Source: Phytophthora colocasiae
Taxonomy: Eukaryota > Oomycota > Peronosporomycetes > Peronosporales > Peronosporaceae
Length of the DNA: 64,000 nucleotides
Direction: 5' to 3'
Assembly: GCA_018806915.1 (NCBI GenBank)
Contig: JAGKQI010000077.1
Location: forward strand, 151,293-215,292
Below the pieces are notes generated by a model that saw nothing but the letters and a program-made list of their open reading frames with translations, did no database searches and was not told where the DNA came from. Shown in pieces: positions 49,338 through 62,177 of the stretch; position 1 is the first letter of the stretch, and every line of letters begins with the position of its first letter. The translations under genes and the position numbers were made by a program.

Positions 49338-52300
49338 GTCCGCGTGCCACGTAAATACCGCAACAACCGCTTTGCTCACTCATAATTCTCCTTAGTATAG
49401 GAACTGGCATACTTTGCTGGGCTTCGCACAGCATTTGCTAAGTCGGGTCTTGTACAACTCACCAAATACTGCAACTGCTCCCACCAATTCTCGAAAAGGT
49501 ATACTCGGATCATTAATTTTTGCTTTCTTCTCTTTCAATCGGAGGTAATTCTTCATTCTGCATCATAGAGCAGTCAGCTGAGTGAGCTTCGCTCATTCCA
49601 AAGCGCTCCAGCAACCGATCAATGTAAGCTGTCTGCGAAGGCACAGTAGTTTTCCTGGAATGTACTTCACCTCCATGGAAAGAATGTGCTTCACTCTTCC
49701 AAGATTCTTCAGAGCAAACTTTGCAGCCAACTCGTCGATCACTAGCTCAACGTTCTCCTTGTCTCCAAAAATGAGCAAGTCATCCGCGTACACCGTGAGG
49801 TATACCACATGTCCATTCTTCCGTCCCTGGTACAAACCCACATCGAAATCACACTGCGTAAAGCCAATTTCCAACAAATAGTCATGTAGTGTTTGGTACC
49901 AGAGCCTCAAAGCTTGCTTGAGCCCGTAGAGTCCTTTTAGGAGCTCGCACACACGATCCGTGCCATCTTTGAAGTATTCTGGCTGCTCCATAAAATCTGA
50001 ACTCCATTCAGTACTCCATTCAAAAATGCCGTGACAAAGTCAACATGGTAGAATTCGAGACTCAATAGAAATGACAGGATAAGTAGCATCCCTACTGTTT
50101 CAATTCGCACCACCGGAGAGTATGTCTCCAGATAATCAACTCCATACTTCTGTCCACAGCCTTTTACAGCTAGCCGAGCTTTAAGTCGCTCAATCTTCCC
50201 TTTTCATCGTGCTTTGGTCAGTATACGGTTTTGGTCGATCGACCAATCTCCATCTTCCGTTGATTTCATGTGCCTCCATCTCCTTCTGTATTGGTCACAA
50301 CCAGCCATCACGATCTCGAGAATTCAATGCTTCTTCAAGAGTAGGATTCCCTGTAAGCGACTCCATTGCTTCCACAGCAGCAAGGATGTAGTCTTGTAGA
50401 CGTACATTTGCTTGTATTTTCCGTTGTGAACAACGCAATCCTCGTTGTCTTTTAGAGCTACGCCGTGGTTGAGTACATTGCGGAGAATCACTTACATCAG
50501 CCTCGTCTACATCCGTCAACACCGAATTCTCACAGGCATCTCGCTCTTCATGCTCTCCCACCGAATCTCTACCATCATCGGGTCTTTCGTCGGTATTTCC
50601 CACTCGTTGGTCAGCATCGCCACTCAAATCATGATTAACAGCCTCTGGTATATCCTTAACAGCATTCATTCTCACTGACTGCTCCAACATATTCCACTGG
50701 AAGAGGAACAAACGTAATCTGGGGATAATGCTGTCTGCCTTTCAACAACGCATTTAAGATATGTGCGCTCGACGGTCACGTCTTCACGGAACTTGACGTC
50801 GCGGGCTTCCACTATTCTCCCCGTACGCAGATCCAATAACCGGTAGCCATGCTTGGTCTTAGGAAATCCAAGGAATAGTGCCGGCTCAGCTTTCGACGAG
50901 AGCTTGTTCTTTCGCTTCTCTTTCGGTACAAACACATACCCTACACAGCCGCATACTTTCAGTGAACTTATGTCCGGCTTCAGGCCTGTTAACACTTCGG
51001 TGGGCGTAATCCTTTCAAAGCCTTCGTAGGTGTCAGATTGTACACTTCCACGACATACTACTCCACAAATCCAGCGGTAAATTCGCAGCATGCATGACTG
51101 CTCACATCTTATTCACGAGAACTCCATTCATCTTTTCAACGAGGCAGTTCTCTTGTGGTGTATACGATGCGTCGGAATAAAAACAATTCCCTTCTCTTCC
51201 AAGAAAAGTTTCAGCTCACTAGTCATATATTCACCTCCACCGTCACTTGTGAACGTCGTAATCCTCTTACCATCAACCAGAACTTCAGCAATTAGCCGTC
51301 GTGTATTTCCTGCTGCTTCACTTTTGCTTTTCAGAATGTAGCACCACACGTACCGCGATCCCTCATCATGAATTAGCTGAAAGTATCGCGTTGCTCCGAG
51401 GCCAGGCAAGTATTTGCTCATATCGCAAAAAAACGTCAGACGTCAAACGCTCGAAGTTGACTTTCGTTCGCTTGTCAGTAGCGTCTCCAAACGTCATTCG
51501 TCTCCGCTTTTCCGCCATACAACTTAAACACTTCAGTTTAGTTCTCATCTGCACTGACGAGAGAGACATTCCCTTCACGACGTTGTTCTTGGCCATGTAC
51601 TTCAGCAAAGCTTCATTCAAATGAGCAAAGCGCTCGTGCCATCGCATCAAAGGACTTGCATCAGTACTCACGACTGACATCACAACTGCTGTGATTGTCT
51701 CCGAAACTTACATTGTTTAACCAGTAATGCTGTCCATGAAAAATAAATTCCAAACATTGTCCTTCACAAGCCAGGAACATCTTCCGAGGGAGTTCACTAG
51801 GATTGCTTGTTGGTCAACACCCATCCTGATTCCAGTAAGACACCGAGCCTAAAGTAAATTTACAGGTCAGACGGAGAAAATTCCAAATTATCCAGCTCAA
51901 ATGACAATTCAGTATGACTCCGTGCATCCACCGCATCAATTACCACTTTGCCACGCAAATTTCCCTGCGTAACACCTCCATTCCACACTTTGAAAGAGGC
52001 TTTTGACTTTTTCATACTCGTGAACAGCTCACGCTCCGTGCAAACGTGCGACGTGCCCGAATCTAACATCCAGCCACCTCTTGAGCCATGTCTGTCGTTA
52101 CGTATCGTCATTCCTACGAAGTCTTCACCTTCCGAACTACTGCTGCTACTGCTCTCCTCTTCATTCTTCACAGTCTCCAAAAATCGCATGTAGCCAGCTG
52201 TACCTGTAGTCGGTGAGTTATTCGGTTGAGCTTCACTGTTTCCACCTTTGGCCTTTTTGGCCTTCTTCTTCTCTTTGCTCTGCGAATTGCTCTTCGACTG

Positions 52301-53413
52301 CTGGGTTTATGTCTGCTTATTCTCAAAATGACAACAGTCTCGTCGCATGTGTCCTAACTTATGACAATGATAACAACGAAGTGCACGTCGTTTTCCTGCG
52401 CCAGTGGACTGCGCCTGCTCCTTCTGGCCTTGGTTAGACCCAGAAGTTGACCCTTGACCCGTAGTTCCGGCTCTGAGACTGCTGTCCCATATGCATAGCC
52501 ACTCCATTGTTTCCATTCGGTGCGGCACTACTCGCAGAATCCGTAGCCATCTTTTCCATTTCGTCCCGTGAAAGTAATGCGTTCTTCACTTGCTGTAGAC
52601 TAGGACGAATCCCTTGTCGAAAAGAGAAATCAAATTGAGTCACTACTTCCCGATGTACCGCACAAACCCCCATCAACAGCAACTGGGACATCTCATTGTC
52701 TTGAATTACGAAACTAGTTCCCATGTGCTGCAGTCGCTGACGAAGAGCGTTCATCTCTTGAATATAATCAGCCATTTTCCTTCCCGGTGTATACGAGTGA
52801 GTATACAGCTCGCGCTTCAAGCATAAGAAAATCTCTCTGGGTCTTCTCCGCTGTCAGAGTTTCCCACATCTCTTTAGCAGTGTCGAAATTGCACACTTTT
52901 TGTGCATCAGCTCCCTTCACTCCACGAATTATTGTCTCCATTGCTAACCGATTTCGATCATCAAAATGGCGTTGCAACACTGGATCCGTCGCGTGTCGGG
53001 TTTCAGCTCCAGTTACCAATCTCTTTGCTCCAAATACAACTTGAGTCGCATCTGGTACACTTCATAGGTATCATTAAATTTGGGTGGCTTGCTACTGCCC
53101 ATCGGTTTCGGTACTTGCATCACGGGATTAACTCCTCCACCAGGTTGACCCAAATGCACAGCCGCTGTAATCGCAGGTTGACTAGAAACTCTCGTCGTCA
53201 CCACTGAAGAGTGTCCTCCAACCGCACCAGTAGACGCTGAAGTCATTACCGGCTGTCCTGAGGCATTTGTCGATGTACTGGAGCTCGGGCTCGTCGTACT
53301 CTGGCTCGCATTTTGTTGACTTGTAGGTGCTTGACTTGTATTACTGCTCATCTTACTTCCGTACTTGAGATAAACTTGGGCTCATAACCTAGCGGCAAGT
53401 TCGCTGGTAGTTG
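49338..53413 (-). pseudogene. Copia element, inverted right copy
   Basis: Reverse complement of 31290-35341: primer site near 53390, gag 53351-52307, protease 52189-51860, integrase 51683-50672, linker 50711-50295, RT 49991-49400 with YADD in place of YVDD (V to A). Most frame breaks are shared with the left copy, and there are additional substitutions around 51150-51420 (for example HDEGSRY for HDDGSRY) and small indels, so the copies are not simply identical reads. Confidence 0.88.
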
Positions 53414-53701
53414 GCAGCTCACTCAGCCCTGCACAGGTCGCGTAAGTGCCTACTTGATCGAACAGCAAGACCAGAAGCAATAGATTCTTGTCCACAAAGC
53501 AAAACTCACAGTGACATTAGTCCATTCACTATCGCATGGTCGCCCACACCTACGTGTCATACACGAGGAGGGAAAACCCGTTGGACATGCCTCACAAGCA
53601 CCTTCAACTGTAAAACCCCCTTTGGTCATACGCGTCTCCCTTCAACAGCGCGCAGATCGTCTTGTCCCTCATCCTTCTAGGCTCCAGCTCAAGCGACATC
53701 T

Positions 53702-54340
53702 TTACACTCGTAGTGTAGCCATCTCGGAATGTAGCCACCTCGAGATCAGGTTTCTGCTACTCTCACCTCGCTTAATGCTGGACCAGAATTGCTGCACGTC
53801 TTCAACGTGCATGCACATGGGATCCAACTGCTGGATGGAGTGCAGTGCTGCGTCCTCATGAGCAATTAGCACCTGGTGGGGCTGCAACACAGCGGCATTG
53901 GCATCTCCACTATGCGCAAGGACCTGCATCATGAAATGTAACTTTATAACTGACATATCATTTTAGCCAATCAAATCTCTGTGTATCATTACTAGAAGGT
54001 CGAAGTTTACTATCGCAACTAATTTGTTGAAAGCTTATCTATCAGTGTATTGCGACGCAAAGCAAATGTGTGAAATTATTTCGTTACTGTGTATTGTAGA
54101 TCTCCAACACGCATAGATGATGATTCCCAGACTCCTTAAAAGTGCTTCCATTTTTTCACTAGGTAATTCTAAAAATGGGAATCCAAAAGATCGTTTCACA
54201 ATGTTCCTGGGCGTAAGCCGCACGCTCTGCACCTTTATTTACATCAGTTCTTTAGTTTTCAGCTTTGGAACAGTCCACAGAGACTTTCAAGCAAAATATG
54301 ATCGGGGGAAAGTAGCCAGCCAGTCGCAAAACAAAAAAAG
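53702..54340 (-). other. AT-rich unique stretch, right copy
   Basis: Inverted copy of 30346-30987 with the same 84-codon frame (53956-53702). No other content seen. Confidence 0.35.
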
Positions 54341-55590
54341 GTCTCAATTACGCATTAGGCGATGTACGGCCTCACGATTGCCACTCGCAATGCCAGTACA
54401 GGTGAAGTCGAGTCGGTTGCGTGCCGCAGCTTGGCACGCTATGTACCAAGACCGTGACGGAAACATCACGATGATAATGGAGGTGAAGATCAAGGATGGG
54501 GACGCGAAGGCCCACCGAGAACACGTGGATCATTGCATCGAGACACTGGGAGAACCCGCATTGATCGGCTGACCTTACTCAGTCGAGGAACTTGAAGAAG
54601 TACTCCGGTCGGGGACGGGCGAAGAGCAGACAGCGTAAATCCGCGTTCGGGTCAAAGTATAGACAGAAGGCCTTGGCTAGTGCCCCGGCGGCACCCGCTC
54701 GGGCGGTGGTTCGAGCAATACAAGTCCCAGATCGTTCGGAGTCGGAAGAGATGCCCGGATCGGATGGGTCCGATTCTGAAGGCGTTCTCCGGAGAATATA
54801 CCTTGCCGCGACTAAAAAAACAGCAGATCGGTACTGGGGGCGCTCCCCACCAGCCAGATCAGTCGAGATCTCATGCGAACACGAAAAATCGAGGTCGGAT
54901 TTCGGATCGTGGGATCAACCTGATCATGATCAGGTCGCTGCTCGCACTGCGGATCCCGGAAGCATACGGACCTGGACTGTTGGAGGCGTCTGACATGTGA
55001 TAAGTGCGGAAGAGAGGGCATCCAACTGACCACTGCTTATACACATGCCGCGAGTGTGTGGGGAGATTCATGAAGCTGGGAGTGCCTCATGGAAGAGTTC
55101 TACAACCAGATCCGCAAGTGGTACGATCCGTCCCGACATGCCGGGTTGTTCTCCGGGATGGTGGAGAAGATGTTAAACTAGGACGTTCGCCGGGTTGGAA
55201 TCCGGTACGAGCCGAGTGTTCTGAGTATTGCATCTACGCATATGTGAACAAGCAATCAGGAGGTCAAGATAGGGAGAGTTCAGATCTGCGCAGTAATACA
55301 TGTAAGTTGCATCCGTATACTGCTAAAATCGCGAGTCTTCCCGGGATCGATGAATTCTCTCGATCTGGTGCGGAGGTGGCCTTGGATCTTAAGAAAGGAG
55401 AATCCAGGGCTATTGGAAATATCACGCACCAGGAAAATGGTTCCGCCAAGCCAAGATCTCAGGCAAGATCAATCATGAGAAATCGATCTTGCTCCTGGAC
55501 ACTGGCGCCGAGGTATCCATCGTGGATACTGCCTTTGCTCGTAAGGTTGGGTGCCACTTTGACACTAGTCAGAAATTTGTTCACTCGGCA
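54341..55590 (+). pseudogene. Gypsy-G fragment, right copy
   Basis: Inverted copy of 29102-30345: gag end with zinc knuckles, frameshift heptamer GTTAAAC at 55172-55178 with its stem to 55221, and protease. A small deletion near 54570 and others break the frames differently from the left copy. Confidence 0.8.
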
Positions 55591-55787
55591 GTGGCCACCA
55601 CCGTGTAACACAGTACTTCGTGCCCGGCACGAGATCAATCTCGTGCTGTACGCCCTTCAGGCTCCGAAGGAATCTCGTCAGGAGTACATCCTTGTACTCC
55701 CGCAGAACTTCGTAGTAGGGACTCGACCTCAACGAGTCCCAGCTCTGCTCTTCGAAGCGCTGCTTCTTAGTCTTCACACTGAGGGAG
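55591..55787 (-). pseudogene. Gypsy-F fragment, right copy
   Basis: Inverted copy of 28884-29101 with a deletion in the segment PDEIPSELPKDKG. It ends in GGGAG, the complement of the CTCCC target duplication, next to Gypsy-C. Confidence 0.78.
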
Positions 55788-56102
55788 TGTAACGGGGTTA
55801 CATTGAAGAGTGACTTTAGTCACTCTTCCGAAGTGGATACATTTGGTGTGTCACACATCATGGTGACACGTGGCAGGTGGCTCCGCAGCCACCTATCACC
55901 TTCTATATAGGTTACACTATAGATATCTTTTAGTTTGTATTGCAGGCCAAGCTAACAAGTATCTATAATATATTCAGTCTTAAATCTACCTAATCTTTAG
56001 TTAGTCTCCCCAAGTCTTTGGGACCGAGTGAACTGCCGTTCACTAGGAGTTAGTATACTCCAAGCCTTCCTCTGTGTGAAGTGCTGTGTGACCCCCGTCA
56101 CA
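55788..56102 (+). repeat. Gypsy-C right copy, 5' LTR
   Basis: 315 bp, TGTAACGGGG to CCCCCGTCACA. TATATAG at 55904 is a possible TATA box. The primer site TGGTAGCACTTG starts two bases after the end. Confidence 0.9.
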
Positions 56103-56186
56103 CTTGGTAGCACTTGTAGTCAATCCTACGCCTACGCGGGTAGATTGATTACCTGAATCCTCTGTGGCCAGAAGTAGTTGGCCATC

Positions 56187-57180
56187 ATGGATCGAAGTGA
56201 GTTTCCTCACTTGACCGACTCTCAGTTTGAGTCGGTCCGGAAGATGGCGGGCATCTTTGGGATGGATGCCTTCCGAAGCTTGGCGGCGGCGACGCCGGCC
56301 GAGCAGGTCGAACGCGTGGCGGCGTTCGACATGTACGAACGTGGGCTCATTGAGCACGTTCGAGGAACCTTGAGGCTCCTGTGGTTGAACCGAGGCCGGT
56401 TCAGCCCAAGCCTTTAAGACTCAAGGTTCTTCCTATGAAGGAAAGAAGGTGAAAACCTTCACTTCTGGATCCGAAGTTGAGCTCGCCATGGAGGCTCATC
56501 TCAGTGGAGCGACTTCGTCGCTTTCGCGCTGTCTAACCTCGGGGGTCGAGCGAAGACATGGGCGTACACGCGCGAAGCGGACGTCGCCTGGATGTTTTAC
56601 ATCCTGGGCCCAGCTGTGCGAACAGCTTCCGGGCCGCATTCCTCCCGGCGAACTATGAGTATCGCCAGCGGTCACGCTTCCTAGCCTGCAAGCAAGGGAA
56701 ACGTGACCTGCACGAGTACATCAAGAGATGCGCGTTCTCGCGGCATCTCTGGTAGAACCCCTACCTGAACACATCCAAGTAACTGTGTTCATGGACGGCT
56801 TAAAGTAAGCCCGGCCCGCACGCAACTGTTCCGCGTGCAGGTCAACACGATGGAGGAGGCGATTCAAGTCGCGCTCCAGGAGGAGTACAGCCATACACAG
56901 GCTCAGACTCCTGCCTCTGCGTGGCAAGGGCCACAGCGGGCCGACGACGGCGTCGGCCAGTGCTCCTGGGAATGGAGCAGGCTCGGGACCAGCCCCTATG
57001 GACTTGGGGCTCGCCGAGCAGAAACTCATCCGCTGTTTCGAGTGCGGGCGTTTCGGACACTTCGCACGTGTCTGCCCCTCTGGGGGGCAATGGAAGAGGT
57101 CTTCCAAGCCTCAAGGCTCTAAGGGCCGCTGGAAGAAGCCGGCGCCCAGAGTCAGGAACTCCGGGGACCAGTAGGGGCAG
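56187..57180 (+). pseudogene. gag: Gypsy-C gag, right copy
   Basis: ATG at 56187 region (MDRSEFPHLTDSQF), broken after about 75 codons and several times later. The homopolymers at 57070-57090 (GCCCCTCTGGGGGG) are in the length that keeps the knuckle in frame with protease, unlike the left arm. Confidence 0.75.
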
Positions 57181-58690
57181 GGCGCCCTACTGAAAACACT
57201 AAGTCCCCATGCGGGTGGTGCGGGAGGCACACGCAGTGGGGACTTAGCCCCAGAGAGTCTTGGGACTCTCAAAGCGGAGAAAGCGGTGGGCTGCTGGTGG
57301 TACACGCGAGTGTACGGGGTTTAACAACCCCTTTAGAGTCTTGATAGACTCTGGGGCGAGCAAGAACTTTGCTCGCCGACAAACTGTCGCAAGGAATCGC
57401 GGCAAGTTTGAGGACGCTCTACGTGAGAGCGAGGGAAGTGGGCTAGTCGCCGTACGACTAGCCGATGGTACTGATGGTGGAAGTACCAAGGTCAGGTGGA
57501 CCTGGCTGTGAAGTTGAGGACTTCGACAGCGTGGAGTCGTTCATTGTCCTCGAGATGGACAAGTACGACTTGATCCTAGGGATGCCGTGGCTTGAGAAGC
57601 ACGAGCCCTGGATCGATTGGCGCGGCAAAGCCATTGGGGCTAGCCGGCCTGCAGTCTCTGACAGAGCTTTGGTGAGTCATGTTCCCACCTCTGTCAGGAC
57701 TAAGGGCGTTCGCTGGAACCGCCAGGACGCGGCAGCGTCCGAGGAGTATTTGGGGGCTGGTGTAGTCGGTGCTACATCGCCCCACACGAAAGTGATCGTG
57801 GGCCATGGATGGCCGGGGCAACGGGCGGAGGCCCTTGCCCTACGTGTGGAGTCTGCAACGATAGCAGGGCCCCACGCACGAAGTCACCAGCGACGTACAG
57901 GCTGCGACTGTGGTAGTGCCGAGCACTAACCAGGTGGGTAACTTAGGTCCACACGCGGATCAACGAGTTCCGCAGGAAGCCAAGATGGCTCGCGATGCCT
58001 AAGTAGTGGCATCGCCAGGCGTACGAAGTAGTTCGACGCCAGGTCGCTCAGACCATAACTGATGCGGGTAACAGAGTTCCGCATGGAGCCACGAGGGCTC
58101 GTGATGCCGACGTAGTGGCATCACCAGGCGTGAAAGTAGTTCCACGCAAGGTCGCTCAGACCATAACTGATCAGGAAGACACCAAGGGTGCTTCCGATGC
58201 GGGTAACGCAGTTCCGCACGGAGCCATGAGGGCTCGTGATGCCATCGTAGTGGCATCACCTGGCGTGGGTAAGTTAACCCCACGCCATGGTCGTAAGCCG
58301 GGGTTGGTAGAATACCATCCCGAAGAAGTCCACGAGGACTTGGGACAGGAGCTAAAGGCTCCTAGGTCACAGTCGGTCGAAGAATGCTATCACATCTTCG
58401 ACGGCGTGACCATCGCGTGAAGGCAGGGGCCATCGAGTTGGCACCCCTGCCTGAGGTATCAGAGCTATTGAACCTCGAGGAAGTCGCGATGGAGGACTTC
58501 CTGGCCGAGTTGAAGGCCGGGAGATATCGGAGATGGTTCTCCTTAGGCCGGAGCCCACTCCAGAGAGTTGAACTCCTCCTCAGTGATGGACGAAGACGTC
58601 CTGGAGGAGTTCCGGAAGCAACGTGCGTCGCGCACGGGCTCCGAGATTGTGAAGAAACCAAAGCATCCGAGTAATCCTTTAGTGACGGAG
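57181..58690 (+). pseudogene. Gypsy-C protease and linker, right copy
   Basis: [14 protein letters not shown] near 57340 in one frame and LILGMPWLEKHEPW near 57580 in another. Linker repeats at 57990-58270 keep the perfect hairpin GTGATGCC/GGCATCAC near 58237. Confidence 0.75.
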
Positions 58691-61100
58691 TTTGAGAACG
58701 TGGTGTCAGGACCCACCCTCAAAGCTCCCACCAGACCGAGGATCAGGCACGAGATTGATCTCGTGCCAGGCACAAAGTATTGTGTCACGCGTCAATGGCC
58801 CCTGCCCCGAGAGAGCGACGTCATTGACGCGTTCTTCGCCGCTAAGGCGAAAGCGGGAATGGTGCGGGAATCGAAGTCCCGCACTCGACGCCAACCTTCT
58901 GCGTACGCAAGCCGAACGGGAAGTGGCGTCTGGTTCATGCTTACAATAAGCTGAACAGCGCGACTGTGCCAGCACAGACGCCGATCTCTCGCAAGGATGT
59001 GTTGTTGAACAACATGGCCGGCTGCACGCTGTATAGCGCGCTGGATCTGGTGGATGGATACTACCAGATCCTGATGCGGGAGTGTGATATCCCGCTCACG
59101 GCCGTGAGCACGCCGAGCGGTATGCTCTGGGAGTGGCTGGTAATGCCACAAGGTCTATCAACGCACCAGCGACCTTCAATCGCTTGGTCACACAGTTGTT
59201 TAGACCTTTGCGTGCGTTCACGCAGACGTACTTTGACGATATATTCGTCCATAGCCGTGCCGAGGAGGCAAGACGGCTATAGAGGTGCATCGAGCACCTC
59301 CGTCAGTGTTGAGGTCATGAGCTAACAAGCTCTATGCCAACATCGACAAGTGCGTCTTCGCAGCTGAGGAGATTAAGGTCCTCGGCTGCTTCGTCAGCAA
59401 CGTCGGGGTCGAGCGGATCCTGACAAGGTCAAAGCCATTGCGGCATGGCCTGTTCCTCGGTCACAGAAGGACCTGAGAAGTGGTTGGGCTTAGCCAACTA
59501 CTTGCACAAGTACAGTGCTGGCTATGCGGGACTCGCAAAGCCTTTGTCGGACCTTCTGAAGAAGGAGGCCGAGTGGTGCTGGGAGCGCCAGCACCAGGAT
59601 GCTGACAGCATCAAGGCGAGCTTGCAATGCGCGCCCGTCCTGGCGTTGCCGGACGATGCCAAGTCGTTTAGCGTTGTCTGTGACGCTTCCGACTATGCAA
59701 TTGGCTGTGCGCTATTGCAACAGGACGATGAGGGACGAGATAGGGTGATCTCGTTCCAGTCCAGGCAGCTGAAGGCTGCCGAACGGAATATCCCGTTCAC
59801 GACAAGGAACTCTTGTCGATGAAGTATGCCCTTGTCAAGTTCAGGGTGCATCTTCTGGGCTCAAGGCCCTTTGTGGTCTATACGGACCACGCGTCCTTGC
59901 GGACAGCCATCCATACGCCGCACTTATCGCAGCGGATGGCGCGTTGGCTGTCATTCTTCGCGGAGTATAACTTCCGCGTTGAATACAAGCCTGGCAAGCT
60001 CAACACGCTTGCCGACGCTTTGTCGCGCAGGCCCGACTATGAGTTCGCTCATATTAGTCCGGCCACGACGGATCTTTACGATCGAATACGCTTGGCGTAT
60101 CGGGACGATGACGCCCTCGCCCCTATTGTGCGGTATTTGTCCGCTGGCACGGATGCCAAGGTCGAATGGCTTACGCCTCGACAGCGGGCACGGCTCCACC
60201 GCTATGAGTGGGCCGATGGCCTGCTCCACTATCGGGTGGAGCCCGGGGATCCTCCGCGGGTCGTTGTTCCGAACGACGAGGATCTGAAGTATGATATACT
60301 TCACGAGGCACACGATGTGCCTTCGAGTGGCCACTTGGGCCGAGAGAAGACCTATCATGGGGTCTCTCTGATGTTTTGGTGGGCCCACATGTACAAGTGG
60401 GTGGCCAAGTACATCAAGACATGTGAAACATGTCAGCGCGTGAAGCCAGCGGGGCACGCGTCGGCTCCGCTGCAGAGCCTGCCAGTCCCACTGGACTGCT
60501 GGAAGTCGATGAGTCTCGACTTTGTCTTCGGCCTTCCGGCCGATGACCGGCATTGTGGTGTTTGTATGCCGGTTGAGCAAGATGGTGCATCTTGCTCCGG
60601 TCTCTGAGACCATTACCGGGGAACAAACTGCGAAGTTGTTCCTTGATAGCGTCTTCCGCTATCACGGGTTGCCTGAGACTGTTGTCTCTGACCGCGACCC
60701 GCGGTTTACCGCTGCGTTTTGGAAAACGCTGTTCCAATTGCTTGGAACACGGTTGACGATGTCAACAGCGGACCATCCGCAGACCGATGGTCAGACTGAG
60801 CGCGTCAACCGAGTGGTTGAGGACGTGCTGCGCAGTGTTTGCGCTGAGGCGCCGCGCTCTTGGTCAGCGCAGCTGCCTATGGTTGAGTTTGCACTCAACA
60901 ACGCGGTACACGCGTCAACGGGGTTCACGCCGTTCTACTTGAACGGGCTTCGGAACCCCAGGTGCCGCTCACACTGGGTGGGGGCACCGCGGCTTCGAGT
61001 AAGTGGGGAGAGGCTCGGAAAGAGCTTTCCTCCCAGGTTTCCGGTGTGGAACCAGCCGCGTTGCGGAAGAAGTTGTCGACATTTGTCGGCAACAGGCTGA
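58691..61100 (+). pseudogene. Gypsy-C RT, RNase H and integrase, right copy
   Basis: Same domains as 23665-25870 in at least five frames: RT start 58966-59325, thumb and RNase H 59445-59822, RNase H end and zinc module 59813-60607, integrase core 60522-61100 with SDRDPRF and GQTERVNR. Breaks are mostly one- or two-base deletions, e.g. one C lost near 59157 and GA lost near 59295. Confidence 0.82.
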
Positions 61101-62177
61101 ATGTGATCAGCCGGGTGCGAGATGCAATGGCACTCGCACAGGACAAACAAAAAGTACTCAGACCAACATGGGAGAGGAAACTTAAGTGTATTTAATGTGG
61201 GTGACTTAGTGCTACTCGACACTAGGAACCTACCTCTTAACACTGTTAGCTCCACGGTGAGCAACAAGTTGAAGCATCGCTTCATTGGACCCTTTAAGGT
61301 CCTGAGTAGGCCCGGGGCTGCCTACACGATCGACTTGCCTAAGTCGATGACGACCCACCCGACGTTGTATGTGGGTCGTCTGAAGCGGTACCATGACCCT
61401 CAGGGTCATGCGGCCCCTCAAGAGGTTGAAGGCGGCCGCGAGGAGGAGAGTGAACCTCCTCGACGCGAGGTTGAGCGTCAGGCGCAGAGCGCCCCAGGTA
61501 ATAGGGAGTTTGGTGACTCCCAGGGGCGAAGCCGTACCCCGGCGGAAGGTACGAGCGGTGTGGATACACCGAGGGGCCAAAGGTAGGCCCCTAGGCGAGT
61601 CGAACGACGACTGGGAGTACGCGTACGGTTGCGACTCCCGGCGAGACATCGTCGCCTGAAGGTCGTAGACCTCTTGACGAAGAGTCAAGTGCCCGCGAAG
61701 AGGCACTACGGTCTACACGACCATGAAGATCCTGCATCGCGAGACGCAGGTCTTCCAACTGGCGCAAGACACCAGGCAGGTCGGCTGCAGGGGCAGCTTG
61801 GCCGCCATGCTCAAGACCAAGAGCACCCTCAAGCGCAAGGACACGCGCTCGGAGGAGACGGATCTCCTCCTGTTGCTCAGCAACAAGTTGGTCAAGAGGC
61901 CCAGTCGAAGGCCTCTGAGTCCCCAACGTCGGGGACGGCTCGAAAGAGCAGTCGAGCGAGGCCTCCTCCGGCTTTGCTTGACCGGAACGGAGAACGCCAC
62001 TACCATGTGGAGCGGGTTCTCCAGGAGCGGCGTCGCGGTGGGAAGCGCCAGCTCCGAGTGAAGTGGCGCGGGTACCCTGCGTCGCAGAGTACCTGGGAGC
62101 CGATTGAGCGGCTCCAGGTTGACTGCCCGAAGGCTGTCGCGTGCTGGGAAGAGGCACGACGGCAGCCTCGTAAATGA
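61101..62177 (+). pseudogene. Gypsy-C integrase tail and chromodomain, right copy
   Basis: GPF module HRFIGPFKVLSR in 61122-61586 and the chromodomain (YHVERVLQERR, VKWRGYPASQS) in 61629-62177. A shift near 61590 separates them. Confidence 0.78.
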